From a virus: 36,784 bases of DNA. Each line of letters starts with the position of its first letter. Within the stretch, counting starts at the first letter, position 1. The stretch covers positions 1-36,784 of the IMG/VR virus record IMGVR_UViG_3300022539_000370, one strand, 5' to 3'. The notes under the pieces were generated by a model. That model was not told the origin of the DNA. It searched no databases and saw nothing but the letters and a program-made list of their open reading frames with translations. Of this stretch, positions 36,226 through 36,784 are shown piece by piece. The position numbers were made by a program, and so were the translations under genes.

Positions 36226-36784
36226 ATGGCGCAGTTTGATATTGCAAATTTCAACAGATTTATTTTAAATACTGAGGACGATGCCAACAGCCCGATCAAC
36301 GAGGAGTATATCCAGCAGTTAAGAGAAATCCTTGTCGGGCTTATCCTTTTAATGGTTGATACCGGGGTGTCGGGATCAGCCACGGACGACCCGCCAGACG
36401 ATGCGACTGGTCAGTTTGAAGATACTGCCCTGGGAATTGCAGACGATGAGTATAATCAAATGACTTTGCTTATTACTTCCGGTACAGCGAAAGGGATGTT
36501 TTATACTATTGATGATTGTGTGCAGGCATCGGATTCTTTTTTCTGCACAGGTGACAATCTCTATGCGGCAGGGGTTAGATCAGGAGACACTTATAAGGTT
36601 CTGTACGATATTATTGCTAACCTGGACGGCCACGACCATGACGGATATAATTCTAAGGGGGGTACAGTTGCCGATAGTGCGATCAGCCAGGCGAAACTAA
36701 AGACTACATCGGGAGAGGTGGGGGGGGCGGCGCAGAATTACACATTGCCGGGCGGCGAGTATGGATTTTACCCGCAAATTAAGG
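36226..36784 (+). CDS. Tail-fibre-like virion protein, 5' part (continues at 56-609 across the join)
   Basis: GAGGTGAG lies 4-11 bases before ATG 36226. The frame is open to the window end and continues in phase through base 609. N-terminal segment INEEYIQQLREILVGLIL is helical. Around residues 132-142 there is LDGHDHDGYNSKGG, the H-D-H-D-G-x-N-S motif frequent in tail-fibre and tail-tip proteins, where it can mark a metal-bound or trimer-joining site. A helix follows and then the region at the join. The protein is probably about 370 residues. Follows the tail hub gene as expected for a fibre or receptor-binding subunit. Confidence 0.8.
   Translation, partial: MAQFDIANFNRFILNTEDDANSPINEEYIQQLREILVGLILLMVDTGVSGSATDDPPDDATGQFEDTALGIADDEYNQMTLLITSGTAKGMFYTIDDCVQASDSFFCTGDNLYAAGVRSGDTYKVLYDIIANLDGHDHDGYNSKGGTVADSAISQAKLKTTSGEVGGAAQNYTLPGGEYGFYPQIK
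36730..36784. repeat. Terminal direct repeat, copy 2 (contig overlap)
   Basis: Identical to bases 1-55; see copy 1. The genome without it is 36,729 bases. Confidence 0.95.

Noticed and set aside
1-36784. tRNA genes, CRISPR arrays, transposases, integrase and att sites
   Set aside because: No cloverleaf-like T-loop sequence, no regularly spaced direct repeats, and no transposase or recombinase motif was seen on either strand by eye.

Overview
The window is a complete tailed-phage genome rather than a piece of a bacterial chromosome. Bases 36730-36784 repeat bases 1-55 exactly, and one reading frame runs across the join, so the sequence is a circular or terminally redundant contig of about 36,729 unique bases, cut inside a tail gene. 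All genes I can support lie on the + strand and are tightly packed, often with 4-base ATGA overlaps. The parts list is that of an HK97-type siphovirus: small and large terminase, portal, prohead protease, HK97-fold capsid, connector genes, tail tube, tail-assembly chaperone with frameshift, tape measure and tail tip. No integrase, tRNA or CRISPR array was found. Two lipobox proteins and several Sec-type signal peptides point to a bacterial host, probably Gram-negative. No finer host call is justified from sequence alone.

Layout. (1) 36226 through the join to 2276: two tail-fibre-like genes. (2) 2286-3216: four small membrane or lipoprotein genes in the usual lysis position, but no recognisable endolysin. 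(3) 3236-3311: a candidate terminator, then a strong sigma70-like promoter overlapped by an inverted repeat. (4) 3374-7492: small early genes, a structured gene-free stretch (3992-4303), a Cas4/RecB-like nuclease with Fe-S-type cysteines, an Erf-type annealing protein, and a Cro-sized helix-turn-helix gene behind a second promoter with the same kind of inverted repeat. (5) 7505-9231: a DUF3987-type helicase/primase-like ATPase followed by an AT-rich, repeat-bearing stretch that may be the origin. (6) 9232-13887: many small hypothetical and zinc-binding proteins, a VRR-NUC nuclease, an HNH-like protein, and two copies of an apparently undescribed structured RNA (11526-11636 and 12801-12914). 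(7) 13892-16484: TerS, a C2H2 zinc finger, a DNA methyltransferase and TerL, with a zinc-ribbon frame directly after the TerL stop. (8) 16889-26671: portal fused to a MuF-type domain, then four genes with signal peptides (including a beta-helix protein and a LamG-like protein) inserted before the protease and capsid, then a signal-peptide protein in the decoration-protein position. (9) 26538-28146: an O-antigen-polymerase-like membrane protein and an HNH nuclease. (10) 28133-36217: connector and tail genes, including tandem tail-tube paralogues and a canonical A AAA AAC slippery site.

The most unusual feature is the set of exported proteins: six fibre-, lectin-, beta-helix- or decoration-like proteins with cleavable-looking signal peptides, plus two lipoproteins and a Wzy-like membrane protein, mostly embedded in the head operon. 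I infer a late-expressed cell-surface-modifying module, for example for superinfection exclusion, polysaccharide remodelling or export of adhesins. The sequence alone does not prove this. Also notable are the two related RNAs and a 16-base palindrome present three times exactly and once with changes, each time read in the same frame.
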